In this document: positions 31,641 through 40,408 of the stretch, piece by piece
How the letters are laid out: every line of letters begins with the position of its first letter
How positions within the stretch are numbered: position 1 is the stretch's first letter
From: Rhizobium sp. Q54
GTDB taxonomy: Bacteria; Pseudomonadota; Alphaproteobacteria; Rhizobiales; Xanthobacteraceae
NCBI GenBank assembly: GCA_945870035.1
Contig: CAMBQQ010000020.1
Location: 1 to 49,404 of the forward strand
Direction of reading: 5' to 3'
DNA: 49,404 nt
Position numbers and translations under genes: made by a program
Notes under the pieces: model-generated
Seen by the model: the letters and a program-made list of their open reading frames with translations, nothing else
What the model was told of the DNA's origin: nothing
The model's database searches: none

Positions 31641-33206
31641 ATGACTGTGCTGACCAGACTGCGCCAAAGCGCGCGTTTTGGCGCGCGCATCGGTATTCCG
31701 GTCAGCCTCGCCGTTGTCATCCTGATCGGCGCGAACCACTCGCTCAGCACTGCGTCGGCCGAAAGCGACACCCGCACGCTATCGTTCCTCCACCTGCACA
31801 CCAAAGAAACCATCACCGTCACCTTCAAGCGTGACGGCCGCTATGACGACGCCGCGCTGAAGAAGCTCGACTGGTTCATGCGCGACTGGCGCCGCGACGA
31901 ATCCGTCAAGATGGATCCGCAGCTGTTCGACGTTCTCTGGGAAGCCTATCGCGCCGTCGGCGGCAAGGCGCCGATCGAGGTCATCTGCGGCTATCGCGCG
32001 CCCGGCACCAATGCGATGTTGCGCGCCCGCTCGACCGGCGTCGCGCAGAACAGCAATCACACCACCGGCCACGCCATGGACTTCGCCATTCCCGGCGTCG
32101 ATCTGGCGAAGCTGCGCGAAGTCGGCCTGCGCTTGCAACGCGGCGGCGTCGGCTTCTATCCGACCTCTGGCTCGCCTTTCGTCCACATGGACACCGGCAC
32201 CGTGCGGCATTGGCCGCGCATGACGCGCGATCAACTGGCCAAGGTGTTTCCCGACGGACGCACCGTGCATGTGCCCTCCGACGGCCAGCCATTGTCCGGT
32301 TATGCGCAGGCCTTGGCCGATGTCGAACGCCGCGGCGGCGAGCCATCCAACGTTTCGCTGGCGGCCGCGCGCGACGCCGGCATCGTCACCGCCAGCGTCG
32401 ATGGCGCAAAGCCGAAGCGCAGCTTTCTCGCCAGCCTTTTTACCCCGAAGCCAGATGCTGATGAGTTGAGCGACGAACAGCAGCAGCCAGCGGCAACGCC
32501 GAAGCGCACGCGGGCCCCGGTCGTGCTGGCGAGCGCCGCGCCGGTTGCCGCAAAGCCGGTTTCCGTCGAGCGCGTCGTGCCGCTGCCGTCGGCGCGCCCG
32601 GTCGTGGCGCAGACGGTATTGGCGCAGACAGTCGTGGCCGCGGCCGCGATCCCGACGGCCGCGTTGTGGAACAGCAAGATCGAAAGCAGCGAGCTTGAGG
32701 CTTTGATCGAAGCCAAGCCGGTCGAGACGCAGCCGCCTTTCGCTCTGGCCAGCGCCGCTCCGGCGACCACTGCCAGCACTGCGGCACTGGCTTACGCCGC
32801 CGAGACACCGCTGCCGAAGCCGGCCTTGCGGGCACGGCCGATGGGGGCGGTTGCCGCTATGCCGAAACTGCCGGCGCCGGTTGCGAACGCTTCACCGTCG
32901 ATGTTGGCATTCGCCGCGCCGTTCACGCCGCAACTGACCGGCGGCGCCCAGGCGCCGGGCGGCCCGTGGCTGCGCGCCGCCATGCTGACACCGAACGTCT
33001 CGGACTTCATGAGCGCAACCAGCATGGGCGCGCCGCACATGCGCCCGCTCGCCGAGCTGCTGCACAAGCCGTCGCAATCGCTAGTGATGACGTTCTCGGA
33101 CGACCCGCATCTAGGTCTGACCACCGCCAGCTTCGACGGCAACCAGGCGGTGGTGTTCCTGGCGACCGCGACCTTCACGACGCAAATGACGGCGTCGTTG
33201 CGGTAG
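31641..33206 (+). CDS. MepK-like murein endopeptidase with Ala/Pro-rich tail (DUF882, M15 type)
   Basis: A 521-residue exported protein. The signal or anchor region is ARIGIPVSLAVVILIGANHS. The DUF882 peptidase domain (about 45-195) resembles E. coli MepK/YcbK, which cleaves 3-3 cross-links: zinc ligands in SNHTTGHAMDF (His 140, Asp 147) and FVHMDTG (His 182). The last 300 residues are low-complexity Ala/Pro/Val with short motifs, not a known domain, and may span the periplasm. It follows the L,D-transpeptidase, as mepK follows ldtD in E. coli. The ATG at 31641 has GGGG close by; in-frame GTG at 31620 is the alternative. Confidence 0.85.
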   Translation: MTVLTRLRQSARFGARIGIPVSLAVVILIGANHSLSTASAESDTRTLSFLHLHTKETITVTFKRDGRYDDAALKKLDWFMRDWRRDESVKMDPQLFDVLWEAYRAVGGKAPIEVICGYRAPGTNAMLRARSTGVAQNSNHTTGHAMDFAIPGVDLAKLREVGLRLQRGGVGFYPTSGSPFVHMDTGTVRHWPRMTRDQLAKVFPDGRTVHVPSDGQPLSGYAQALADVERRGGEPSNVSLAAARDAGIVTASVDGAKPKRSFLASLFTPKPDADELSDEQQQPAATPKRTRAPVVLASAAPVAAKPVSVERVVPLPSARPVVAQTVLAQTVVAAAAIPTAALWNSKIESSELEALIEAKPVETQPPFALASAAPATTASTAALAYAAETPLPKPALRARPMGAVAAMPKLPAPVANASPSMLAFAAPFTPQLTGGAQAPGGPWLRAAMLTPNVSDFMSATSMGAPHMRPLAELLHKPSQSLVMTFSDDPHLGLTTASFDGNQAVVFLATATFTTQMTASLR

Positions 33207-33217
33207 CCGGTTAAACC

Positions 33218-33493
33218 CTACTGCAACATCCCCAGGGCGTGCATGTAGGTTTCCAGGATCTCTTCCTGCTCGCGGCGCTCGTCTGAATCCATCTTGCGCA
33301 TGCGGACGATGGCACGCAGCGCCTTGGCGTCGAAGCCGTTGCCCTTGGCTTCGGCATAGACGTCGCGGATGTCCTCGGACGTCGCCTTCTTCTCTTCCTC
33401 AAGCTTCTCGATGCGCTCGATGATCGCCTTGAGCTGGTCTTTGGCGAAGCGGGTTGAGGGTGCTTCTTGTTCGGCCGCGGCGGAAGAAGGCAT
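33218..33493 (-). CDS. gapR: GapR-family nucleoid-associated protein (DUF2312)
   Basis: A 91-residue all-helical protein. Nearly the whole sequence matches the GapR/UPF0335 family: the coiled-coil [19 protein letters not shown], the DNA-contacting middle [20 protein letters not shown], and the end [16 protein letters not shown]. In Caulobacter GapR encircles overtwisted DNA and helps topoisomerases at replication forks and highly transcribed genes. The ATG at 33493 follows AAGGAG with good spacing. It is convergent with the MepK-like gene. Confidence 0.92.
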   Translation of the reverse strand: MPSSAAAEQEAPSTRFAKDQLKAIIERIEKLEEEKKATSEDIRDVYAEAKGNGFDAKALRAIVRMRKMDSDERREQEEILETYMHALGMLQ

Positions 33494-33651
33494 CGAGAAC
33501 TCCTTGCAAGCTTAAAGGCGCGGCAGTCACCGCCGCCAGATTAGCAAAAAGGTTTCGGAATTACCGGGCGTCACGTCAAGGACATAGGCCCGTCATCCAC
33601 GTTGTTCACATGGGGAAGTGAAAAAAACTTGGCTGACGAAAAATACTTTTA

Positions 33652-33945
33652 TTAATGCTTGTGCGACTTCTCGAAGGCGGCCTTCTGCTCGGGCGAGGCC
33701 TCTTTCTGGTTCTGGGCGCGCCATTCGTCATAGGGCATGCCGTAGACGATCTCGCGGCTCTCATCCTTGGACAGTGGCAGCCCCTTGGCGTCGGCCGCCT
33801 CCTTCATCCAGTTCGACAGGCAATTCCGGCAGAAACCGGCGAGATTCATCAGGTCGATGTTCTGCACATCATTGCGGCCGCGCAGATGCTCGACCAAACG
33901 CCTGTAAACGGCGGCTTCCAGCTCGGTTCGGGTCTTGTCGTCCAT
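33652..33945 (-). CDS. DUF1244 family protein
   Basis: A 97-residue protein of the DUF1244 family. The conserved middle is IDLMNLAGFCRNCLSNWMKEAA, with a CxxC pair that could bind a metal or form a disulfide, and the end EIVYGMPYDEWRAQNQ is typical. No function is established. The C-terminal KSHKH is Lys/His-rich. The ATG at 33945 begins just before a compound palindromic repeat, so its promoter must lie within or beyond that repeat, which is unusual. The liv operon on the same strand ends upstream. Confidence 0.85.
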   Translation of the reverse strand: MDDKTRTELEAAVYRRLVEHLRGRNDVQNIDLMNLAGFCRNCLSNWMKEAADAKGLPLSKDESREIVYGMPYDEWRAQNQKEASPEQKAAFEKSHKH

Positions 33946-33959
33946 TGGAACTCTCCGCC

Positions 33960-34112
33960 GTCATGCCCGGCTTTATGCCGGGCATCCACGTCTTATCTGG
34001 AACTCAATGTAAAGACGTGGATTGCATCCGCAACTCGGGCATGCCCGAGTTGCACAAATATAATGGCCCAAGTCGAGTGGACCCGACTTGGGCTAACAAG
34101 CCCGGCCATGAC
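33960..34112. repeat. Compound palindromic repeat with four nested hairpins, copy 3
   Basis: Outer arms GTCATGCCCGGCTT and AAGCCCGGCCATGAC enclose CCACGTCTT/AAGACGTGG (33986-34020), a perfect 22-bp palindrome CAACTCGGGC-ATGCCCGAGTTG (34031-34052), and CCCAAGTCG/CGACTTGGG (34067-34092). It lies between livF and the DUF1244 gene and resembles the element at 37439-37574 in its GTCAT...ATGAC ends. Confidence 0.75.
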
Positions 34113-34120
34113 GAGAATAA

Positions 34121-34828
34121 TCACCCCGCCCCCAGATAGTCCCGCTGCACCGCCGGGTCGGCCTTGAGCGCGGCGCCGGCGCCCTCGCCGACAATGCGGC
34201 CCGATTCGATCAGATAGCCGCGGTCGGCAATCTTCAGGCTCTGCTTGGCGTTCTGTTCGACCAGCAGAATGCCGAGGCCGGCGTCGCGGATGCGCGCCAG
34301 GATCTGGAACAGCTCCTTGCACATGATCGGCGACAGGCCGAGCGACGGCTCGTCGAGCAGCAGGATATCGGGCGACGTCATCAGCGCCCGGCCGATCGCC
34401 ACCATTTGCTGCTCGCCGCCGCTCATAGTGCGTACGGTTTGCGCCAGACGTTCCTTGAGGCGCGGAAACAGGCCGAGCACCAAATCGAGATTGCGCGCTT
34501 CGCCGGCCCGCGCACGCGCCGGAAAAGCGCCGAGCAACAAATTTTCGCGCACGGTCATTTCGCCGAAAATACCGCGGCCTTCCGGCACCAGCGCAACGCC
34601 CGCTTCAACAATGGCGTGCGCGGGCATTGCGGTGATGTCGTTGCCCGCCATAACAACGCGGCCGCTCAACGCCGGCACAAGACCGCCGATCACTTTCAGC
34701 AACGTCGTCTTGCCGGCGCCGTTGGCGCCGAGAATGACGACGAGTTCGCCACGCCCGACGTTAAGCGACACGCCGTCGAGCGCCTGGTGCTTGCCGTAGG
34801 AGGCGGAGACGCTGGAAATCTCAATCAT
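34121..34828 (-). CDS. livF: Branched-chain amino acid ABC transporter ATPase, LivF
   Basis: A 235-residue ATPase. Walker A is LGANGAGKTT, the LivF-type signature MSGGEQQMVAIGRAL, and Walker B ILLLDEPSLGLSP. It pairs with the LivG half of the upstream fusion protein to power import. The ATG at 34828 overlaps the end of livMG by 8 bases (GGTGA as ribosome site); TTG and GTG codons just upstream are in frame but unlikely. It is the last gene of the liv operon. Confidence 0.93.
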   Translation of the reverse strand: MIEISSVSASYGKHQALDGVSLNVGRGELVVILGANGAGKTTLLKVIGGLVPALSGRVVMAGNDITAMPAHAIVEAGVALVPEGRGIFGEMTVRENLLLGAFPARARAGEARNLDLVLGLFPRLKERLAQTVRTMSGGEQQMVAIGRALMTSPDILLLDEPSLGLSPIMCKELFQILARIRDAGLGILLVEQNAKQSLKIADRGYLIESGRIVGEGAGAALKADPAVQRDYLGAG

Positions 34829-36548
34829 CGGCGTCACCAAGGTAAGCGCGGATCACTTCTTTATCGGCCAGCACCGTGGCCGGCGGACCTTCGGCGATCT
34901 TGGCGCCGGCGCTCATCACCACGCAGCGATCACACAAGGAACGGATCGCATCCATCATGTGTTCGACAATGATGATGGTCATGCCTTCATCGCGCAGCAT
35001 TTTGACGAGCGCGATGCCGACCTGAAGTTCGGACGGGTTCAGCCCCGCCAGCCATTCGTCGAGCAGCAGCACGTCGGGATCGAGCGCCAGCGCGCGCGCC
35101 AGTTCGAGACGCTTCTGGTCGATGTAAGTGAATTGCCCGGCCGGCATGTCGGCCTTGCCGTCGAGACCGACGCGGGTGAGCAGTTCGCGCGCGCGTTTGT
35201 CGGCGTCCGCGCCCCACGATGCGCCGGAATGAAACGCCATGCCGGCGATGACATTTTCGAGACAGGTCGATGCACCGAGCACGCGCACAAGCTGGAACGT
35301 CCGCGCCACGCCGCGCTGCGCGATACGGTGCGCCGGCAGGTTGGCGATCGGCCTGCCTTCGAGTCTGATGTCGCCGCTGTCCGGCGCGATCGCGCCGGAG
35401 ATCAGGTTGAGCGCCGTAGTCTTGCCGGAGCCGTTCGGGCCGATCAGGCCGAGGATTTCACCGCGGCGCAATTCGAAGCTGAGATTGTCGACCGCGACCA
35501 GACCGCCGAACGCCTTGCGCATCGTGGTGACCTGCAGCACGGGCGCGGTGCCGGCGGCTTCGCGCTTGGCGGCGCGCGGCCAGACCACGCCGAGGATTTT
35601 TTCAGCCATCGCCGACATGCCGGTGACGGAGGCAGCCCGGCGCACCGCCGGAAAGCGCGCTTCCAGCAGGCCGAACACGCCCTGCGGCAGCGCATAGACG
35701 ATGAGGACAAACACAAGACCGAGCAGGATGCTGAAATAATTCGGGAATGAACCGATCAAGAGTTCAAACAGCAGCACCAGCGGCACAGCACCCAAAAGCG
35801 GCCCGAACAAAGCGCTGGCGCCGCCGAACAGCGCCATGATGACAACCTCGAACGAGATCATCGGATTGAAGGCGATGGCCGGATCGATATAGGTCCAGCG
35901 CGGCGCCATGATCGCGCCGGTGACCGTCATGAAGGCGGCGCTGATGGCGAACAAAGCGAGCTTCGCCCGCGTCGTGTCGATGCCGACATGGCGCGCCACG
36001 GTTTCGTCCTGGCCGATGACGCGCACGGCAAGGCCGAGGCGCGAATGGCGGATCAGCCACGACACGCCGATCACCGCGACCGCCAGCGCCAGCAGACGCC
36101 AGTAGATGCCTTCGGTCGTGGTCTCGGCGAAGATATAGCGGCCGACCGAGCGGTTGATGTTCACCTCGTACCAGGTGACCAGTTGCCGGATGAGCTCGGT
36201 CAGGCCGAAGCTGAAGATGACGAAGTAGATGCCGGATAGCCGCAGCGTCGACAGGCCGACCACCAAAGCGATCAGCACACCGACCACCGCCGCGATCAGC
36301 AGGATCAACGGAATCGGCAAGAGATCGGGCAGCACCGCCGTCGTATAGGCGCCAATGCCGAAGAAGGCCGCGGTGGCGAGCGAGATGTAATGCGTCGGCC
36401 CGGAGAACAGCGCCCAGGCGGTCGCCAGGATGGTGAAGTACAACAGGCTGATGCCGAGCGCGAGATGATAGCCGCTGGCGAACAGCGGCACCGCGGCCAA
36501 GGCGGCAACGACAATAGCCATCAATGTGGCGGTGACTGGCTTACTCAC
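34821..36548 (-). CDS. livMG: Fused LivM permease / LivG ATPase
   Basis: A 575-residue fusion. Residues 1-300 are a LivM permease with about nine membrane segments, including the RVIGQDETVARHVGID coupling segment. After a linker of about 35 residues, 335-575 is a LivG ATPase with Walker A GPNGSGKT (370-377) and the ARTFQLVRVL Q-loop. The ABC signature, normally SYGQQ-like, reads FTYIDQ (473-478), and Walker B reads LLLDEW where a Pro is usual. Starts at GTG 36548, overlapping the livH stop (GTGA), with GGGAGG upstream. Natural fusions of this type exist; the signature change is unusual and may affect ATP use. Confidence 0.9.
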   Translation of the reverse strand: MSKPVTATLMAIVVAALAAVPLFASGYHLALGISLLYFTILATAWALFSGPTHYISLATAAFFGIGAYTTAVLPDLLPIPLILLIAAVVGVLIALVVGLSTLRLSGIYFVIFSFGLTELIRQLVTWYEVNINRSVGRYIFAETTTEGIYWRLLALAVAVIGVSWLIRHSRLGLAVRVIGQDETVARHVGIDTTRAKLALFAISAAFMTVTGAIMAPRWTYIDPAIAFNPMISFEVVIMALFGGASALFGPLLGAVPLVLLFELLIGSFPNYFSILLGLVFVLIVYALPQGVFGLLEARFPAVRRAASVTGMSAMAEKILGVVWPRAAKREAAGTAPVLQVTTMRKAFGGLVAVDNLSFELRRGEILGLIGPNGSGKTTALNLISGAIAPDSGDIRLEGRPIANLPAHRIAQRGVARTFQLVRVLGASTCLENVIAGMAFHSGASWGADADKRARELLTRVGLDGKADMPAGQFTYIDQKRLELARALALDPDVLLLDEWLAGLNPSELQVGIALVKMLRDEGMTIIIVEHMMDAIRSLCDRCVVMSAGAKIAEGPPATVLADKEVIRAYLGDADD

Positions 36549-37423
36549 CGCGCCGGCCTCCCGAACAGGCCGGTTGGCCGCCACAGCAGCGCCGCGAGAA
36601 ACAGCGCATAGGTCACGGCGATGGTCAGGCCCGGGTCAACGAGCCGCGCCACCGCGGTTTCGGCAATGCCGAGCAGGAGCCCCGCGACCAACGCGCCCAT
36701 CATGTTGCCGACGCCGCCCATGATGACGACGATCAGGGCCTTCATGGTGAAGACGACGCCGCTGGCCGCGCTGAACGTCAGGAACATGCTGACCAGCACG
36801 CCACCGGCGCCGACAATGGCGCCGCCGGCGGCGAAGGCCAGCGCCGAGGCCGAAGCGATATCGATGCCGGACAATTGCGCCGCCACCGGATTGACGGCAA
36901 TGGCGCGCAGCGCCGTGCCGTAGCGCGTGCGCGTCAGCAGCAGATACAAAACACCGCCGATGACCAAAGCGAACAGCAGCGCCAGAATGCGGTTGGCCGC
37001 CAATGTCGTACCGAGGATGTAGACCGGCACCGACAGATACGAATAGCTCTGCAATGAGCCGCCGAACACCACCAGCATCACGCCCTGGATGACGAACAGG
37101 ATGCCAAAGGTGCCGAGGATACTGTCGACTTCCAGCATGCCCTGGTTCTTGGCACGCTTGACCAACGGCGTCAGCACGACGCGGTACAACAGCCAGTTCA
37201 GGGCGAAGGCCGCCGGCACGATCAGCAGCAGCCCGAGGACCGGGCTCACCGCCATGCCGGTATAGAGAAACAGGGCGCCAAAGGCGGCGGCGATGAGAAA
37301 CTCGCCATAGGACAAGTTCATGATCCGCGCGATGCCGTACTGGAGCGTCAGCCCCAGTGCGATCAGCGCATACATCCCGCCGAGCACCAGCCCGGAGAGA
37401 AGAATGTCGAGGAGGAGGGTCAT
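36545..37423 (-). CDS. livH: Branched-chain amino acid ABC transporter permease, LivH
   Basis: A 292-residue permease with about eight membrane segments. The N-terminal LLSGLVLGGMYALIALGLTL and the coupling segment LRAIAVNPVAAQLSGID are typical of LivH. It forms the translocation path with the LivM half of the fusion. The ATG at 37423 follows GAGGAGGAGGG. It is preceded by a compound palindromic repeat that separates it from livK. Confidence 0.93.
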   Translation of the reverse strand: MTLLLDILLSGLVLGGMYALIALGLTLQYGIARIMNLSYGEFLIAAAFGALFLYTGMAVSPVLGLLLIVPAAFALNWLLYRVVLTPLVKRAKNQGMLEVDSILGTFGILFVIQGVMLVVFGGSLQSYSYLSVPVYILGTTLAANRILALLFALVIGGVLYLLLTRTRYGTALRAIAVNPVAAQLSGIDIASASALAFAAGGAIVGAGGVLVSMFLTFSAASGVVFTMKALIVVIMGGVGNMMGALVAGLLLGIAETAVARLVDPGLTIAVTYALFLAALLWRPTGLFGRPAR

Positions 37424-37438
37424 TTATGAATTTCCGCT

Positions 37439-37574
37439 GTCATTCCGGACGCCGCCATCGGCGCAACTTTGCGCGATGGCGGCGATCCGGAATCCAGAAC
37501 TGGATTCCGGGTTCGCGGACATAGCGCGTCGAAGACGCGCGTAAAACGCGCTATGATCCGCGCCCCGGAATGAC
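37439..37574. repeat. Compound palindromic repeat with nested hairpins, copy 4
   Basis: GTCATTCCGG (37439-37448) and CCGGAATGAC (37565-37574) form the outer arms. Inside are GCCGCCATCG with CGATGGCGGC (37451-37483), CCGGAATCCAG with CTGGATTCCGG (37487-37510), and alternative pairs ATAGCGCGT/ACGCGCTAT and CGCGGA/TCCGCG. It fills the livK-livH spacer. Confidence 0.8.
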
Positions 37575-37579
37575 GAGTC

Positions 37580-38781
37580 CTACCACTTCGGCTTGTCGAT
37601 CGGCGCCTTGGCGCCGGCCTTATTCGTCGGGGCGATGCCGAAGAAGTCGTTGCCCTGCCACTGACCGACAGTCCAGATATTGGTATTCTGGCCGTCCTTC
37701 AGTTTCACGGTGCCGATGATGGTTTCGAACGAGCCGGTGTTGATCTCCTTGATCACCGCGGCGCGATCCTTGCCGACACGCTCGATCGCCTGCTGCAACA
37801 CCTGGAGGCTGGCATAGGTGATCGGGCTCGCCCTGCGATCCGGCTCTTTGCCCATCACTTCCTTGTGGTGCTGGATGTACCACTTGATGCCCTTCAGGTT
37901 GGCATCGGAACCGCCGACACCCATGACGCCTTCGGCGCTCGCCTGGAATTTTCCCTTGTAGCCGGGAAACGCCGTGCCGACGCCGAGATAGACCGCCTTC
38001 GGATTGAAGGCCAAGACCTTCATCGTATCGGTGATGGCGAAAGTGTCCGGCGGATAGCTGAAGGCGATCAGCACATCGGGATTGGCCGCCTGCGCATCCT
38101 TCAACACCGGCTGCATGTCCTGGCTGCCGAACGGATAGGACTTGTCATAGACGAGTTCGAAGCCCGCCTTCTTCAAGCCTTCGCGCGCGGCGGTCGACTG
38201 CTCGATGCCGAACTGGTCGGCGACCGCGATCATGGCGATTTTCTTGCCGATCTTGCCGTCCTTCTGCATCTTGCTGAAGGTTTCGACGATGCCATCGACC
38301 AGTTGCGACGGCAGGCCGAGCCAAAACGTCAGGTTTGGCCAGCGCTTGGTGAACTGCGGCGCCTGATTGGTGTTGGCGGTGACCGCGAGATGCGGATAGC
38401 CGAGCTTGTTGAAGATCGGCGCGGCGGCGAGATTCATGCCGGTCGACCATGGCGGCAGGATGAAGTCGACCTTGTCCTGCGTCGCCAGGCGCTCGACCGC
38501 CTTGATCATCTCCTCGGAATTGCTGCGGTCATCGTATTCGACGACTTCGACTTTCATCTTCTTGCCGCCAACATTGATGCCGCCGGCGTCGTTCACGTCC
38601 TTCACCCAGACCTGGTAGTTCGGCAGCGTTGTGACTGCAGCACCGGCCGCGAACGGTCCGGTCTGGAAATCGCCCAGCCGATCTTGAGCGTGTCCTGCGC
38701 CTGCGCCGGCGCGGCGAACGTGAACGCTGCCGTAACGGCAGCGGCCGCAAGCGCCGCCACGTAATTCTGCTTCCTGCTCAT
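37580..38781 (-). pseudogene. livK: Branched-chain amino acid binding protein LivK, frameshifted
   Basis: The N-terminus (ATG 38781, ribosome site GGGAGG, signal peptide ending APAQAQ, then DTLKIGWAIS) is in one frame; the rest of the type I periplasmic binding protein, from VWVKDVNDAGGI to IDKPKW, is in the next. Adding one base at about 38664/38665 restores a continuous protein through ISKTGPFAAGAAVTT and gives exactly 400 residues, so a single base is missing. This is either a real inactivating change or a sequencing or assembly error. The rest of the gene is intact and well conserved. If real, the operon would need a binding protein from elsewhere. Confidence 0.85.
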
Positions 38782-38994
38782 TATGGTCGCCTCCCTGGTA
38801 AACTTTTTAATCGACGAAACCTGCGTAACAGCCAATCAGTAGGGCTCCCAACTATCCGGTTTGGTCAGACAAAGCGAGAGGCGCGGATAAAATGTCGCGC
38901 CCTCGTCGAACCATCCGGAAGAAAGACAACCCCGCCCGCCGTCCCGGCAGTCTCTGCCGGCGTCCATTCATGGACGCTACCGTCCGGCAATTTC

Positions 38995-39024
38995 TTTACG
39001 GTTGCCGACCGATTTTTCTATATA
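38995..39024 (+). promoter_or_regulatory. Candidate promoter of the glycerate kinase operon
   Basis: TTTACG (38995-39000) and TATATA (39019-39024) are 18 bases apart, followed by AG and the ATG 28 bases on. The spacing and -10 fit a sigma-70 type promoter; the -35 is weak. The gap of about 270 bases to livK carries promoters for both directions. Confidence 0.4.
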
Positions 39025-39051
39025 AGCAGATTTTTATCGGTGTGGGCACAG

Positions 39052-40350
39052 ATGGTTGAAACAAAAAAAGACCTGCGCGCTTTTCTCGCAGATTTGTATC
39101 GCATTGCGGTAGACGCCGCGCATCCTGCAGCCTTCCTGCCGCGCCTGCTGCCGGACGCACCGAAGGGCCGCGTCATTATATTGGCGGCCGGCAAAGCCGC
39201 CGGTTCGATGGCCGAAGTCGCCGAGACCAAATATCTCGACGCGTTGAAATTGCCTGCCGAGCGATTGAGCGGCATCGCCGTCGCCCGGCACGGTTATGGA
39301 CGTCCGACCCGTGTGATTTCCATGGTCGAGGCCGGCCACCCCGTTCCCGACGCAGCCGGGCTGAAGGCGGCCGAGCGCGCGCTCGAACTCGCCGATGCCG
39401 CCACTGCGGACGACCTGGTGCTGGTGTTGATGTCGGGCGGCGCCTCGGCCAACTGGATCGCGCCGGCCGGCAGCGTTTCATTTGCAGACAAACAAGCCGT
39501 GACGCGGGCGCTGCTGCGCTGCGGCGCGCATATCGGCGAGATCAACACGGTGCGCAAGCATCTGTCGCGCATCAAGGGCGGGCGGCTGGCGCGCCATGCC
39601 GCGCCGGCGCGCATCGTCACCATCGGCATTTCCGATGTGCCGGGGGACGACCCGGCGGTGATCGGCTCGGGTCCGACCGTGCCCGATCCATCGACGCTGG
39701 CCGAGGCGCGGGCGATTGTCGCAAAATTCAAACTCGGGCTTCCGCCAGCCGTCGTCGCCGCGCTCAATGATCCGGCCAATGAATCGCCGAAGCCGAACGA
39801 CCCGGCCTTCTCCGGCTCGAAATTCGTATTGGCGGCGCGCCCGGCGGATTCGCTGAAAGCCGCGGAGGCCGCCATCCGCGCCGCCGGCTATGAATGCATT
39901 TCGCTGGGGCCCGATGTCGAGGGCGAGGCCCGCGAGGTGGCGCTGGCGCATGCCGGCATGGCGCGCACCTTGCGCGCGCAAGGCAAGCGCGCGGTGATCA
40001 TGTCCGGCGGTGAGCTGACCGTCACCATGCGCGGGAAAGGCAAAGGCGGCCCGAACCAGGAATATGCCCTGGCGCTGGTGCCGGCTCTGGCCGGCATGCC
40101 CGGAGTAGCGGCGATCGCCGGGGATACCGACGGTACCGATGGCGGTGGTGGCAGTGCCACAGACCCGGCCGGCGCTCTTGTCGATGGCGACAGTGCGGCA
40201 AGAGCCAAGGCCCTTGGCCTCGATCCTGCCGCCTTCCTCGCCAATAACGATTCAACCGATTTTTTCGCCAAAATGGGCGATTTACTGGAGCCTGGCCCGA
40301 CCTATACCAACGTCAACGACTTTCGTGCCATCGTCATCGACAGGCCCTGA
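39052..40350 (+). CDS. Glycerate kinase (DUF4147/MOFRL, TtuD-like)
   Basis: A 432-residue glycerate 2-kinase of the GckA/TtuD type, which phosphorylates D-glycerate with ATP in the cytoplasm. The N-terminal DUF4147 domain has ILAAGKAAGSMAEVAE and VLMSGGASANWIAP. The C-terminal MOFRL domain has MSGGELTVTMRGKGKGGPN and AGDTDGTDGGGG. Older annotations call this family hydroxypyruvate reductase. Start ATG 39052; GTG 39040 is the alternative. Pyruvate kinase lies two genes downstream, so the products channel glycerate through 2-phosphoglycerate to pyruvate. Confidence 0.9.
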   Translation: MVETKKDLRAFLADLYRIAVDAAHPAAFLPRLLPDAPKGRVIILAAGKAAGSMAEVAETKYLDALKLPAERLSGIAVARHGYGRPTRVISMVEAGHPVPDAAGLKAAERALELADAATADDLVLVLMSGGASANWIAPAGSVSFADKQAVTRALLRCGAHIGEINTVRKHLSRIKGGRLARHAAPARIVTIGISDVPGDDPAVIGSGPTVPDPSTLAEARAIVAKFKLGLPPAVVAALNDPANESPKPNDPAFSGSKFVLAARPADSLKAAEAAIRAAGYECISLGPDVEGEAREVALAHAGMARTLRAQGKRAVIMSGGELTVTMRGKGKGGPNQEYALALVPALAGMPGVAAIAGDTDGTDGGGGSATDPAGALVDGDSAARAKALGLDPAAFLANNDSTDFFAKMGDLLEPGPTYTNVNDFRAIVIDRP

Positions 40351-40408
40351 CCGGCCCCTATGATTCGATTTCGGCGATTCGGCCCCATCCAGACCCTTAA
40401 GCGAACGC

